Of a DNA stretch of 64,000 nt, positions 49,435 through 58,233 are shown piece by piece. Under the pieces are notes generated by a model that saw only the letters and a list, made by a program, of their open reading frames with translations, was not told the DNA's origin and made no database searches. The DNA comes from Hohaiivirga sp031546825 (GTDB lineage Bacteria; Pseudomonadota; Alphaproteobacteria; Rhizobiales; Beijerinckiaceae), in contig JAVBJU010000019.1 of NCBI GenBank assembly GCA_031546825.1, positions 62,001 to 126,000 of the forward strand, given 5' to 3'. Position numbers and translations under genes: made by a program. The number at the start of each line of letters is the position of its first letter. Positions within the stretch are counted from its first letter, which is position 1.

Positions 49435-52379
49435 TGTGCGGCCCTCTCGGTATCCCATTCCCTGAGCGCGGCAGCGTCGCGCGGTGTCACATCGGGATAG
49501 GCCGGGTCGGCGCCGACCTCCTGCACCACCTTCCAGGAACGGGCACATTTGCGGCCCTGAGCCGCCGCGAACACCACGGCGACGCCCTTCACGTCATCAA
49601 TGCGGAAGGCATCCTGCGGGCCCTCACCCGCTTCCACCGAAATGGCGGAGGTGATGCAGATATCGGCAAAGTCGAGGCCAGACACGGCATCCATCAGGTC
49701 CTTGTCGGCGATGAACACCTTCGGCGCAGCTTCCAGCGACGAGCCAATGAGCTTGCTGGCACGGGCAATTTCAAGCGCGCCGGTGACGACGCGGCGCACG
49801 CGCCGCACACGGCTCCAGCGGGCCGCCAGAACATCATCGCGCCACGAGGCCGGGGTCTCGGGGAAGGTTTCGAGATGGACGGAACCGGTTTCCGACGGGT
49901 AGCGGTCGAGCCAGGCTTCTTCGGCGGTAAAGCTGAGGATGGGCGCAAGCCACGGCACGATGCGGCGGAAGGTTTCGTCGATCACCGTCAAGGTCGCCTT
50001 GCGCACATGGCTCGACTTCGGGTCGCAATAGAGCGTGTCCTTGCGGATATCGAAGTAGAGCGCCGAGAGATCGCCGGTCATGACGTTGGTGAGGAGCGAC
50101 ACCACCTTCTTGTAATCGAAGGATTTGTAGGCCTCGCGCACTTCACCATCAAGCTCATACAAGCGGTGCAGCACGAAGCGTTCCAGCTCCGGCATATCCT
50201 TGTAGGCAACCCGATCAGTTTCATTGAAATGGTGCAGGGAGCCAAGCATCCAACGGATGGTGTTGCGCAGCTTGCGGTAAACCTCAACGAAGTTCTTGAG
50301 GATGCCCGCACCCACGCGGATATCGTCGGAATAATCGGAAGCCGCCACCCACAGGCGCAGAATATCGGCACCGGAATCCGCCATCACCTTCTGCGGCGCA
50401 ACGGTATTGCCGACCGACTTCGACATTTTCAGCCCCTTCTCATCGAGAAGGAAGCCGTGGGTCAGCACGATATCGTAGGGCGCACGGCCCCGGGTACCGC
50501 AGGATTCAAGCAGCGACGAATGGAACCAGCCACGGTGCTGATCCGAGCCCTCAAGATACATCACTGTATCTTTGCCGCCGTCGATCTTGCGGTGGGTTTT
50601 CAGATCGTCGCGCTTTTCCATCACGAAGGTATGGGTGCAGCCGGAATCAAACCACACGTCGAGAATGTCGTTGACCTTCTCAAACTCTGCCGCGTCATAG
50701 CCGAAGGGCTTGAGGAAGGAGGAGCCGTCGATGTCGAGATACCACGCGTCGGCACCTTGCTTCTCGAAGGCATTGCCGATGGCCTCGTTGACCCGCTCAT
50801 CCTTGAGGACTTCGCCGGTTTCCTTATTGACGAACACGGCAATCGGCACGCCCCAGGCGCGCTGGCGTGACACCACCCAATCGGGACGGTTAGCAATCAT
50901 GCCGGTGATGCGGTTTTCGCCGACGGACGGCACCCATTCAACCTGCTTGATGGCGTTCAGTGCGGTCTCGCGCAGGGAGGGCTTCTCTCCGGCGATGGGC
51001 TTATCCATCGAGATAAACCATTGCGGCGTGTTGCGGAAAATGACCGGAGCCTTGGAACGCCATGAATGGGGGTATTCGTGCTTGATGCGCCCACGCGCCA
51101 TCAACGCACCAACCTCAACAAGCTTGGCGAGCACGGCCTCATTGGCCCCGGCATCCTTGCCCTTCTCGTCCATGATCTTCACGCCGGCGAAAACCGGAAC
51201 ATGGGGGTAATAGGAAGAATCTTCCGACACGGTATGGGGCACCTGATCGACGCCACAAGCGGCAAAGGCCGCGCGGTGCTTGACGAACAGCATGTAATCG
51301 TCGGCACCATGGCCGGGTGCTGTGTGCACAAAGCCGGTTCCGGCGTCATCGGTCACATAATCGGCGGGCAGCACCGGAACGTCAAAATCCCAGTAGGCTT
51401 CGGCATTTGCCAGGCCGCGGAATGGGTGGGCACAGAGTGCGATCGTTGCAGGATCGACGGCGCGCACACGCTCGAATTTTTCAACACGGGCAGCAACGAA
51501 GGCGCTCTCAGCGAGCTTGTCAGCCAGTACATATAATTCACCAACCCGCGCCCAGTTGTCCTCTGCAGCGTCCGTGACGCGATAAAGGCCGTATTCGATT
51601 TCCGGGCCGAAGGCGATGGCGCGGTTGGCGGGGATGGTCCAGGGCGTCGTCGTCCAGATGACAACACGGGCATTTTTCAGCTCGGCATCAGTGGTCTTGA
51701 CCACCGGGAAGGCGACCCAGATGGTTGGCGAGGTTTTCTCGGCATAATCGACCTCGGCTTCGGCCAGCGCGGTCTTTTCGACCGGCGACCACATCACCGG
51801 CTTTGAGCCGCGATAAAGCTGGTCGGATACGGCGAATTTCATCAGTTCGCGGGCGATCTGCGCCTCGGCGGCAAAGGCCATGGTCTCGTAGGGGTGATCC
51901 CAATCACCGATCACACCGAGCCGCTTGAACTCTTCGCGCTGAACATCAATCCACTTTTCGGCGAAGGCGCGGCACTCGCGGCGGAATTCCACCACCGGAA
52001 CCTCGTCCTTGTTCTTGCCCTTGGCGCGGTATTCCTCTTCGATTTTCCATTCGATGGGCAGACCGTGGCAATCCCAACCGGGAACGTAGCTTGAATCGAA
52101 GCCGAGCATCTGCTGCGACTTCACGACGAGATCCTTCAACACCTTGTTGAGTGCGTGGCCTGTATGGATGTTGCCGTTGGCGTAGGGGGGGCCATCGTGC
52201 AGCACAAAGCGGGCACGACCCTTCCCGGCCTCGCGCAGCTTGCCGTAGAGGTGCATTTTATTCCAGCGTTCCAGCAATTGCGGCTCGCGCTGGGGCAGAC
52301 CAGCCCGCATGGGAAACTGTGTCTCAGGCAGGAACAGGGTTTCGGAATAGTCGCGCGCGTCAGCGTTCTTGTCAGTCAT
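49431..52379 (-). CDS. ileS: Isoleucyl-tRNA synthetase
   Basis: A 982-residue class I synthetase. HDGPPYANGNIHTGHALNKVLKDL holds the HIGH motif (as HTGH), DEKGLKMSKSVGN the KMSKS motif, and the editing domain (TTPWTIPANRAIAF, FVHTAPGHGADDY) lies between them. No C-terminal zinc cluster is visible; the C-terminal part holds GRKCARSWKVVQEVG with one CxxC-like remnant. Length is normal. The promoter region (52380-52647) is a divergent-looking gap with ribF on the same strand upstream. Confidence 0.97.
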   Translation of the reverse strand: MTDKNADARDYSETLFLPETQFPMRAGLPQREPQLLERWNKMHLYGKLREAGKGRARFVLHDGPPYANGNIHTGHALNKVLKDLVVKSQQMLGFDSSYVPGWDCHGLPIEWKIEEEYRAKGKNKDEVPVVEFRRECRAFAEKWIDVQREEFKRLGVIGDWDHPYETMAFAAEAQIARELMKFAVSDQLYRGSKPVMWSPVEKTALAEAEVDYAEKTSPTIWVAFPVVKTTDAELKNARVVIWTTTPWTIPANRAIAFGPEIEYGLYRVTDAAEDNWARVGELYVLADKLAESAFVAARVEKFERVRAVDPATIALCAHPFRGLANAEAYWDFDVPVLPADYVTDDAGTGFVHTAPGHGADDYMLFVKHRAAFAACGVDQVPHTVSEDSSYYPHVPVFAGVKIMDEKGKDAGANEAVLAKLVEVGALMARGRIKHEYPHSWRSKAPVIFRNTPQWFISMDKPIAGEKPSLRETALNAIKQVEWVPSVGENRITGMIANRPDWVVSRQRAWGVPIAVFVNKETGEVLKDERVNEAIGNAFEKQGADAWYLDIDGSSFLKPFGYDAAEFEKVNDILDVWFDSGCTHTFVMEKRDDLKTHRKIDGGKDTVMYLEGSDQHRGWFHSSLLESCGTRGRAPYDIVLTHGFLLDEKGLKMSKSVGNTVAPQKVMADSGADILRLWVAASDYSDDIRVGAGILKNFVEVYRKLRNTIRWMLGSLHHFNETDRVAYKDMPELERFVLHRLYELDGEVREAYKSFDYKKVVSLLTNVMTGDLSALYFDIRKDTLYCDPKSSHVRKATLTVIDETFRRIVPWLAPILSFTAEEAWLDRYPSETGSVHLETFPETPASWRDDVLAARWSRVRRVRRVVTGALEIARASKLIGSSLEAAPKVFIADKDLMDAVSGLDFADICITSAISVEAGEGPQDAFRIDDVKGVAVVFAAAQGRKCARSWKVVQEVGADPAYPDVTPRDAAALREWDTERAAQ

Positions 52380-52647
52380 GGATCAAACCCGAAAATACGG
52401 CCTCCCGGTGGGCGCTTTTAAAAAAAGCGGCGGAGGCAAATGTCATTACTTCGATCACGCAACGCCTCTTTAAAGATCAGGGGTTGCTTCACAGCGAAAC
52501 AGCGTTACCCGGACCTTCGCCTTCAGGCGAAAGCCGGGCCGATAATTCGAGGCGCACGGCCCGTTGCCGCCACAGCACTATGTTTCTGCATAACCATGCG
52601 CCGCTTGTAGCAGCGCCGTGCGCCGAAATAAAGAGGATTGCAGGCCA

Positions 52648-53607
52648 TCAGCCAAGCATGGACGGCATGGCATCTGCCGCAATCTGCCGCTGGGCGATTT
52701 CGGCATCGGAGCGGATGGCGGCGATCAGCGCATCAAGCCCGGCGAATTTCTGCTCGGGACGAATCCAGCCGATCACTTCCACATCAAGTGCTTGCCCATA
52801 GAGATCGCCGGAAAAGCCGAACAGAAATACCTCGAGCAGCGGCGCACCATTGTCGAACATCGGCCGTTTGCCGAAGCTGGCAACCCCGTTGAAAATCCGC
52901 CCATCGGGAAGCTGCGCTCGCACGCTATAGCCGCCAAGGCGCAGGCCGCAATCGCGCTCCAACGGAAGATTGGCGGTGGGGAAGCCCAGTTCTCGCCCGC
53001 GCTTTGCACCATGTATTACGGTGGAGCGGACGAACCAGCGATAGCCGAGCAGAGCGTTGGCATGGGCCACATCTCCCGCCGTCAAAGCGGCACGGATCAG
53101 GCTCGACGAGATTACCGCCGTGCCGTCCCGAACCGGCTCAACCGCGACGAAATCAATGGCGTTCTCGGCGCATAGCGCCTTGAGGCGTTCGGGCGTTCCC
53201 TCACGGTTGCGGCCAAAATGAAAATCCGCACCGACGACCACCCCACCAATACCGAGTTGATCCTTCAGCAGGGCAACAAATTCAGGCGCGGATTTTTGCG
53301 CCAAAGCGGCATTGAACGGAAGTACGAACAACGCATCAAGGCCAAGATGCCCGAGGATGAGCTCTTTGGCGACACCGGGCGTGAGCCGGAAGAAAGGTTT
53401 GTCTGGAGCAAAATACTGGCGTGGATGGGGCTCAAAAGTCAAAACGGCTGCCGGTTTTTTGGCCGCCCGCGCCCGCTTGGCCATCTCCTGGATGAGGACA
53501 CGGTGGCCGCTATGCAGACCATCGAAATTGCCAATGGCCACATAAGCCCCACGCAGGGCTTCCGGCACCGCGTGCGGATCATTCAGAACAGTCAATGATG
53601 TCGCCAT
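52648..53607 (-). CDS. ribF: Bifunctional riboflavin kinase / FAD synthetase
   Basis: A 319-residue protein. The FAD synthetase domain has GNFDGLHSGHRVLIQEM (nucleotidyltransferase GxFDxxHxGH) and VVVGADFHFGRNREG; the riboflavin kinase domain has RGRELGFPTANLPLERD, and LDVEVIGWIRPEQKFAGLDALIAAI is the C-terminal helix motif. It makes FMN and FAD from riboflavin. It ends 268 bases before ileS begins and is in the usual ribF-ileS-lspA order. Confidence 0.95.
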   Translation of the reverse strand: MATSLTVLNDPHAVPEALRGAYVAIGNFDGLHSGHRVLIQEMAKRARAAKKPAAVLTFEPHPRQYFAPDKPFFRLTPGVAKELILGHLGLDALFVLPFNAALAQKSAPEFVALLKDQLGIGGVVVGADFHFGRNREGTPERLKALCAENAIDFVAVEPVRDGTAVISSSLIRAALTAGDVAHANALLGYRWFVRSTVIHGAKRGRELGFPTANLPLERDCGLRLGGYSVRAQLPDGRIFNGVASFGKRPMFDNGAPLLEVFLFGFSGDLYGQALDVEVIGWIRPEQKFAGLDALIAAIRSDAEIAQRQIAADAMPSMLG

Positions 53608-53698
53608 CGGATGCGCACACTCTTCTCGTTACCGGCGGGGATACATACGGCGTTTCCAAAGGATTCCCAACCCCAAAAATCGGAGTGGTGACAGGATT

Positions 53699-54181
53699 TT
53701 AGGGAGCGGCCTTGGCATCCATTTCGTCGGCACGGGCGAGCACGGCAATCCAGGCTTCACCTTCGAGCACCGGCACACCGTCACGCAGGCACTCGCAAAA
53801 CAACTTAACCCGCTTGCGGGAATAGACCATCTCGACAATCTCGACCCGCGCGGTGATGGTGTCGCCGACCCGCACCGGCGCGATATATTGGAAGGTTTGC
53901 GACAGATACACGCCGCTAACCCCCGGCAACCGCGTGCCAATGAGATGGGACACCAGGCCCGAGGTGAAAATGCCGTAAAACACGTATTGGCCAAATCGGA
54001 ATCGCTCGGGATGGGCTTCTGGCGGATCGGCCACTTCAAGCGCACCATCGCTTTCGTCATCGCGACTGGGAACAACACCATCTTCAACCGTACACACAAG
54101 GCTGGCCGACTGACCAACGGCCAGATCTTCAAAATACAACGCCGACAAATCGGCGGCTTGTGTCGCCTTTTCGAGGGCCAC
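53699..54181 (-). CDS. MaoC-like hotdog protein, altered active-site region
   Basis: A 160-residue single hotdog protein. LYFEDLAVGQSASLVCTV, LVSHLIGTRLPGVSGVYLSQTFQYIAPVRVGDTITARVEIVEM and the terminal ALVxNQ-like end match the MaoC / enoyl-CoA hydratase family. At the catalytic site the usual FGxxIaHGML reads FGQYVFYGIFTSG, with Tyr at the His position, and DPPEAHPERFRF replaces DxNPxHxDxxYA, keeping the Asp and His spacing but five residues shorter before FG. It may still be active, or may bind a different ligand. It lies upstream of ribF on the same strand. Confidence 0.72.
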   Translation of the reverse strand: MALEKATQAADLSALYFEDLAVGQSASLVCTVEDGVVPSRDDESDGALEVADPPEAHPERFRFGQYVFYGIFTSGLVSHLIGTRLPGVSGVYLSQTFQYIAPVRVGDTITARVEIVEMVYSRKRVKLFCECLRDGVPVLEGEAWIAVLARADEMDAKAAP

Positions 54182-54572
54182 GGCCTGGGTTCCTTACCTT
54201 TGTAAATCGAGAATTTAGAATTTAGAGGCGATAACAAAGCCTGCAATGCAACTTTGGTGATGGCAATATTTGCTTCGCCCTAGCAGAAAGTTCATGTCAC
54301 AACACGATGCTATTGCAACGCTTATGCTATTTGCTGACCATTAATACCAAAGAAAAACTAACGATTTTAAAATTTAATGCTTATTTTTTATCAATACCCA
54401 TCATTTTTTACGTTAAAATTGACATTAATTGAAAATATATTGTGGCAAATACTATTTTTTGACGCGCGTGATATCTCATCCTTTGCAGGCGCTGAAAGAG
54501 CATGCCATATGATCGACTAGAAACGCCGCGGCATTCTGCTATTTTCGCGATGCGTTCCATGGGAGACATCAT
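54182..54572. other. AT-rich intergenic region upstream of the SDR gene
   Basis: 391 bases, clearly AT-richer than the rest of the window, especially 54230-54470 with runs of A and T. A short direct repeat (AGAATTT twice) is at 54204-54220. No reading frame here is convincing. It probably holds the SDR promoter and may mark a former insertion, but I see no mobile gene. Confidence 0.5.
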
Positions 54573-55322
54573 ATGATCGCGTTGATCACAGGAGTGACCG
54601 CCGGATTTGGCCGTGCCATCGCCGAAAATCTGATTGGTGCCGGCTGGCAGGTTGTGGGCGTTGGACGTCGCAGCGAGCGGCTCGAAGAACTGAAGCAGCA
54701 ATTCGGCAATGATAAATTTTTTGGTATCGTTGCTGACGTCAATGACCGCGAAAAACTCTCTGCCGCATTTGCCACTCTCCCCCCGCACTTCGCCGCCATT
54801 GATGTTCTCGTCAATAATGCCGGCTTGGCCCGGGGCCTCGAACCCGCCCAGGAAGCTGATCTCGACGCATGGGACGAGATGATCCGCACCAATTGTCAGG
54901 CGCTGGTAACGGTGACGCGTATGATCTTGCCGGGCATGATCGCGCGCGGACGCGGCCACATCGTCAATATGGGCTCAACCGCGGGCGAATGGCCCTATCG
55001 CGGCGCGAACGTCTATGGGGCAACCAAAGCCTTCGTACACCAGTTCAGCCTCAATCTCCGCGCTGATCTCACCGGCACGCCGGTGCGCGTCACCAATATT
55101 GAGCCCGGCATGGTTGGCGGCACGGAGTTTTCCAATGTCCGCCTGCGCGACGACGCCAAGGCCGCCAATGTCTATGCGGACTCTGACCCGCTGACCCCCG
55201 AAGACATTGCCGAAACCGTGCATTGGGTGATTTCGCGCCCGGCCCGCGTGAATATCAACACGCTGCAATTGATGCCGGTGTGCCAGAGCTTTGCCGGCTT
55301 GAGCGTCACTCGTAACAGCTAA
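54573..55322 (+). CDS. SDR-family NADP-dependent oxidoreductase (YdfG type)
   Basis: A 249-residue short-chain dehydrogenase. TGVTAGFGRAIAENLIGAGWQVVGVGRR is the nucleotide-binding Gly-motif, NNAG is present, and the catalytic Ser with YGATK (YxxxK) is in GSTAGEWPYRGANVYGATKAFV. The GVGGTEFSxVR segment after it resembles YdfG-type 3-hydroxy acid dehydrogenases. The ATG at 54573 follows GGGAGACATCAT. The palindromic repeat copy 2 begins directly at its stop. Confidence 0.88.
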   Translation: MIALITGVTAGFGRAIAENLIGAGWQVVGVGRRSERLEELKQQFGNDKFFGIVADVNDREKLSAAFATLPPHFAAIDVLVNNAGLARGLEPAQEADLDAWDEMIRTNCQALVTVTRMILPGMIARGRGHIVNMGSTAGEWPYRGANVYGATKAFVHQFSLNLRADLTGTPVRVTNIEPGMVGGTEFSNVRLRDDAKAANVYADSDPLTPEDIAETVHWVISRPARVNINTLQLMPVCQSFAGLSVTRNS

Positions 55323-55421
55323 GTAACGCGCGTTTTAAGTGGATGGCCGGTTAAACGCAAAGCGTTATGGCATCAAAGAATCTAGAGTAAAGTGCGTTTC
55401 ATAAAACGCGCTTCACTCTAG
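55323..55421 (+). repeat. ~100 bp palindromic intergenic repeat, copy 2
   Basis: Inverted-orientation copy of 25054-25154 (about 92-95% identical by hand alignment, with a 2-3 base indel in the loop). It starts one base after the SDR stop codon and contains the same hairpin arms (CTAGAGT... against CTTCACTCTAG). Both copies sit directly 3' of a gene in the same relative orientation. Confidence 0.82.
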
Positions 55422-55502
55422 GCGGAGACATGCGCTCCGGCACAGACGAAGCGCCCCTCGTCCGTCACGATCCTGTTCTCACCACAACCCATGGAGACTG
55501 CA

Positions 55503-55802
55503 ATGTCTGGCACCCCTGTCTCAGTACGTGACAACCACGATGCAACCCGCCTGGAAATCGAAACCGAAGGCCGCGTTGCGGTACTCGAATACGAAATCAC
55601 CGGTGATGTCATGGCGATAACCCACACCATTGTTCCCAGTGAGTTCGGCGGACGCGGCTACGGCACGCTGCTCGCCGCTGCTGCAATGGCAAAGGCCGAA
55701 AAGGAACAGCTCAAGGTGGTGCCGGAATGCTCCTTCATTGTCGCCTACATGAAGAAGAACCCGGAGACCCAGAAACTGGCGCATTCGAGCGTGACGTTCT
55801 GA
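55503..55802 (+). CDS. Small GNAT-fold N-acetyltransferase (YjdJ-like)
   Basis: A 99-residue short GNAT protein. VSVRDNHDATRLEIETEGRVAVLEYEITG leads into the acetyl-CoA loop SEFGGRGYGTLLAAAAMAKAE, and VPECSFIVAYMKKNPETQ is the typical C-terminal helix of the YjdJ/NATD1 group, whose members are small and of unknown substrate. It lies between the palindromic repeat and eda, on the same strand. Confidence 0.75.
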   Translation: MSGTPVSVRDNHDATRLEIETEGRVAVLEYEITGDVMAITHTIVPSEFGGRGYGTLLAAAAMAKAEKEQLKVVPECSFIVAYMKKNPETQKLAHSSVTF

Positions 55803-55975
55803 AATCGCGCGGACCGGGATGAATGGTCGCATTTTCAGCGTGATTTCTGTCGTTAATATATCACCAAGATGCTATAGAGTATGCGACACGGCGGCCCCGG
55901 CAGCGGGTGCTGACAGTTTGATTCCGGTCCATGGCCGATTTTCGGCAATTTGGGGCCATTTCGAGGTTTGCGATC

Positions 55976-56617
55976 ATGCAGAATAAAGTGAAAGCCATCC
56001 TGTCCTATGCACAGCTTGGCCCCGTCATCCCGGTGGTAACGATCAACGACGCCAAAAACGCTGTGGCCATGGCGGAGGCTCTGGTCGAGGGCGGTTTGCC
56101 GGTGGTGGAAATCACGCTGCGCACGGCAGCGGCGCTGGAAGCAATCCGTCTCATCGCCAAGGCAGTTCCGCAGGCGGTGGTTGCCGCGGGCACCGTGGTG
56201 CACAGCGATCAGATCACCGCCGTCATCGACGCCGGTGCCAAGATGATCGTCACCCCCGGTACCACCCGCCTCATGGCCGAACGCCTGGCGCTCGCAGATA
56301 TTCCGGTGATGCCCGGATGCTCAACGCCAACCGAAGCGCTGGAACTGGCCGATCTTGGGTTCCTCGCCCTGAAATTCTTCCCCGCCTCAGTCTTTGGCGG
56401 CACGGCCTGGCTCAAGGCCGTCAACGGCCCCCTGCCTCACCTGACCTTCTGCCCGACCGGCGGTATTGATCTTAATTCCGCACCCGAATATCTGGCGCTG
56501 CCGAATGTGCCGGTGGTGGGCGGCACCTGGGTCGCGCCCGCGAAGATGATCGATACAGGCGATTTCGCCGGTATCCGCAAACTAGCCAGCGAGGCCTGCG
56601 CCAAGCTGCGCCGCTGA
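55976..56617 (+). CDS. eda: 2-dehydro-3-deoxy-phosphogluconate (KDPG) aldolase
   Basis: A 213-residue class I aldolase. The Schiff-base Lys is in LALKFFPASVFGG, with the general base Glu in LPVVEITLRTAAAL and the phosphate loop CPTGGIDLNSAPEYL. It cleaves KDPG to pyruvate and glyceraldehyde 3-phosphate, the Entner-Doudoroff pathway of this order. The ATG at 55976 is preceded by a weak ribosome-binding site; an upstream in-frame start at 55931 adds non-conserved residues. Its terminator lies inside the 3' end of the convergent GNAT gene. Confidence 0.93.
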   Translation: MQNKVKAILSYAQLGPVIPVVTINDAKNAVAMAEALVEGGLPVVEITLRTAAALEAIRLIAKAVPQAVVAAGTVVHSDQITAVIDAGAKMIVTPGTTRLMAERLALADIPVMPGCSTPTEALELADLGFLALKFFPASVFGGTAWLKAVNGPLPHLTFCPTGGIDLNSAPEYLALPNVPVVGGTWVAPAKMIDTGDFAGIRKLASEACAKLRR

Positions 56618-56644
56618 AATGGCATTATTTGTTTCGGTTGAATA

Positions 56645-57232
56645 TCACGCGCGGCGGTCTTCGGATCGCCGCGTTTTTTGTGCCCGCCATTCCGCCGAGG
56701 TTATCCGGTAAAGTACATGCCACCGCAGGGGATGCCCCTCCGGCAAAGCCGGATGCTCAAAATCTTCGCTCGGGTCACGCCCCATGCCGAGCCGCTCCAT
56801 GACAGCGCGCGAACGCATATTCTCAGGCACAGTGAAAGCAACGATCTCTGGCAGAGCCAATGCCTCAAACGCGTGGCGCAGCGCGCCATCGGCAGCCTCG
56901 CTCGCATAGCCATGCCCCCAGAACTTCCGCGCAAGCCGCCAGCCCACTTCGATGGCAGGCATGAACGGAGCGGCAAAGCTCGGACGTGACAAGCCCGTGT
57001 AGCCGATGAAATCAGCAATCCCCGGTGCCTCAATGGCCCAAAAACCGAACGGATTGAGGGCAAGCCCGTCACGAATACGCGCCGCCATCGCGTCACTTTC
57101 TTCCCGCGACAGGGTTTTGGGGAAATGCGCCATGACATCGGAGTCGGCGTTGAGCCTGGCAAAGGGCTCAAGATCCTCCTCGCGCCACGGTCGGAGGCGA
57201 AGGCGTTCGGTGATGAGTGTGGGAGCGGACAT
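56645..57232 (-). CDS. RimJ/RimL-type N-acetyltransferase
   Basis: A 195-residue GNAT protein. TLITERLRLRPWREEDLEPFARLNADSDVMAHF is the RimJ/RimL start, and FMPAIEVGWRLARKFWGHGYASEAADGALRHAF is motif A. FTVPENMRSRAVMERLGMG follows. Its 3' end carries the terminator hairpin of eda. It is divergent from the next GNAT gene with 90 bases between starts; the two are different subfamilies, not recent duplicates. Confidence 0.85.
   Translation of the reverse strand: MSAPTLITERLRLRPWREEDLEPFARLNADSDVMAHFPKTLSREESDAMAARIRDGLALNPFGFWAIEAPGIADFIGYTGLSRPSFAAPFMPAIEVGWRLARKFWGHGYASEAADGALRHAFEALALPEIVAFTVPENMRSRAVMERLGMGRDPSEDFEHPALPEGHPLRWHVLYRITSAEWRAQKTRRSEDRRA
56650..56680 (+). terminator. eda terminator embedded in the convergent GNAT gene
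   Basis: CGCGGCG (56650-56656) pairs with CGCCGCG (56667-56673) around a UUCG-containing loop, followed by TTTTTTG. It is a textbook plus-strand terminator, but it lies inside the last 12 codons of the minus-strand GNAT gene (56645-57232), so eda transcripts run into that gene's 3' end. Confidence 0.85.
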
Positions 57233-57322
57233 GGACCGTGTTTCCTAATGACAATCCTTTTAACGCAGTTCTTGACGGCGCGTGAAGGAAAAGCACAATG
57301 CGATGAGCGGCTGGAGGATACC

Positions 57323-57988
57323 ATGAGCAATTTGCAGAATTGGACCAGGAAGAAATACCCCGAACTTGTCACGCTCGAGGGAGCCTATGTCCGCATTGAA
57401 CCCCTCACACTCGCCCGCCACGGCGATGATATCTTCGAGGAAACGCGCGACGAGGCCCTGTGGTGCTATCTCCCGGACCGCTACACGAATGATCGCAACG
57501 CTTTCGATGAGTGGTTCAACGACCTTAACAACCGCGACAATTTCGTATTTTACGCCATCGTCAATCGCGAGACCGGGCGCACCGAAGGTTCTTTCGCCCT
57601 GATGCGGACGGATGCAGCCAATGGCGTAACCGAAGTCGGCGTTGTGATTTTCGGGCCGAAGCTGAAGCGCTCGCGCAAAGCCACCGAAGCCATTTATCTT
57701 ACGATGCGCTATGTATTCGACACATTGGGCTACCGCCGTTTCGAATGGAAATGCGACAACAACAACGAGCCATCAAAAATCGCGGCCAGGCGCTTCGGTT
57801 TCTCGTTTGAAGGGCTGTTCCGCCAGCATCTCATCATCAAAGGCCGCAACCGCGACACCGCCTGGTTCTCGATCATCGACAATGAATGGCCGAAACTGAA
57901 GGTCGCGTTTGAGGCTTGGCTCGCCCCGACGAACTTTGATGCCGAAGGCCACCAGAAGAAACGGCTAGAGGATTTCAGGGCCCGATAG
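57323..57988 (+). CDS. GNAT N-acetyltransferase (RimJ/RimL family)
   Basis: A 221-residue protein. VTLEGAYVRIEPLTLARHGDDIFEETRDEALWCYLPD is the N-terminus and EWKCDNNNEPSKIAARRFGFSFEGLFRQHLIIKGRNRDTAWFSI the acetyl-CoA and C-terminal region, as in long RimJ/RimL-like acetyltransferases. GGAGG stands right before the ATG at 57323. An internally deleted relative of this gene's 3' end lies at 58785-58949. Confidence 0.85.
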   Translation: MSNLQNWTRKKYPELVTLEGAYVRIEPLTLARHGDDIFEETRDEALWCYLPDRYTNDRNAFDEWFNDLNNRDNFVFYAIVNRETGRTEGSFALMRTDAANGVTEVGVVIFGPKLKRSRKATEAIYLTMRYVFDTLGYRRFEWKCDNNNEPSKIAARRFGFSFEGLFRQHLIIKGRNRDTAWFSIIDNEWPKLKVAFEAWLAPTNFDAEGHQKKRLEDFRAR

Positions 57989-58040
57989 GCCACACATTAG
58001 CTGTTTAGTCCCGGCAATTGATGGTGTGGCCTAAACAGCT
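57988..58040. repeat. Nested inverted repeats after the GNAT gene
   Basis: GGCCACAC (57988-57995) pairs with GTGTGGCC (58024-58031) and AGCTGTTTAG (57999-58008) pairs with CTAAACAGCT (58031-58040). The two pairings overlap at 58031 and can be alternative or partly combined. They start at the last base of the GNAT stop codon, so they may end its transcript; the T content is low. The rest of 57989-58233 shows no gene. Confidence 0.6.
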
Positions 58041-58233
58041 AGCACAAAGACAATGACCCATGCGAAGCCGGAGACGAATGCTGCACGGGCGTTCGATACC
58101 GTCAAATCCGGGGCGGCATTGCTGTAAGCAGCGTAATGTTGCCAGCTGCCAGCGCCCCCGCGCCATCCTGCAAATCATTGATGCCGCATGCCGCGCTTGG
58201 AAAAACCTCATCACGCTTCCCGAGGTCATCACA

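Noticed and set aside
49434..50870. Plus-strand frame (478 codons) opposite ileS
   Set aside because: Shadow of ileS.
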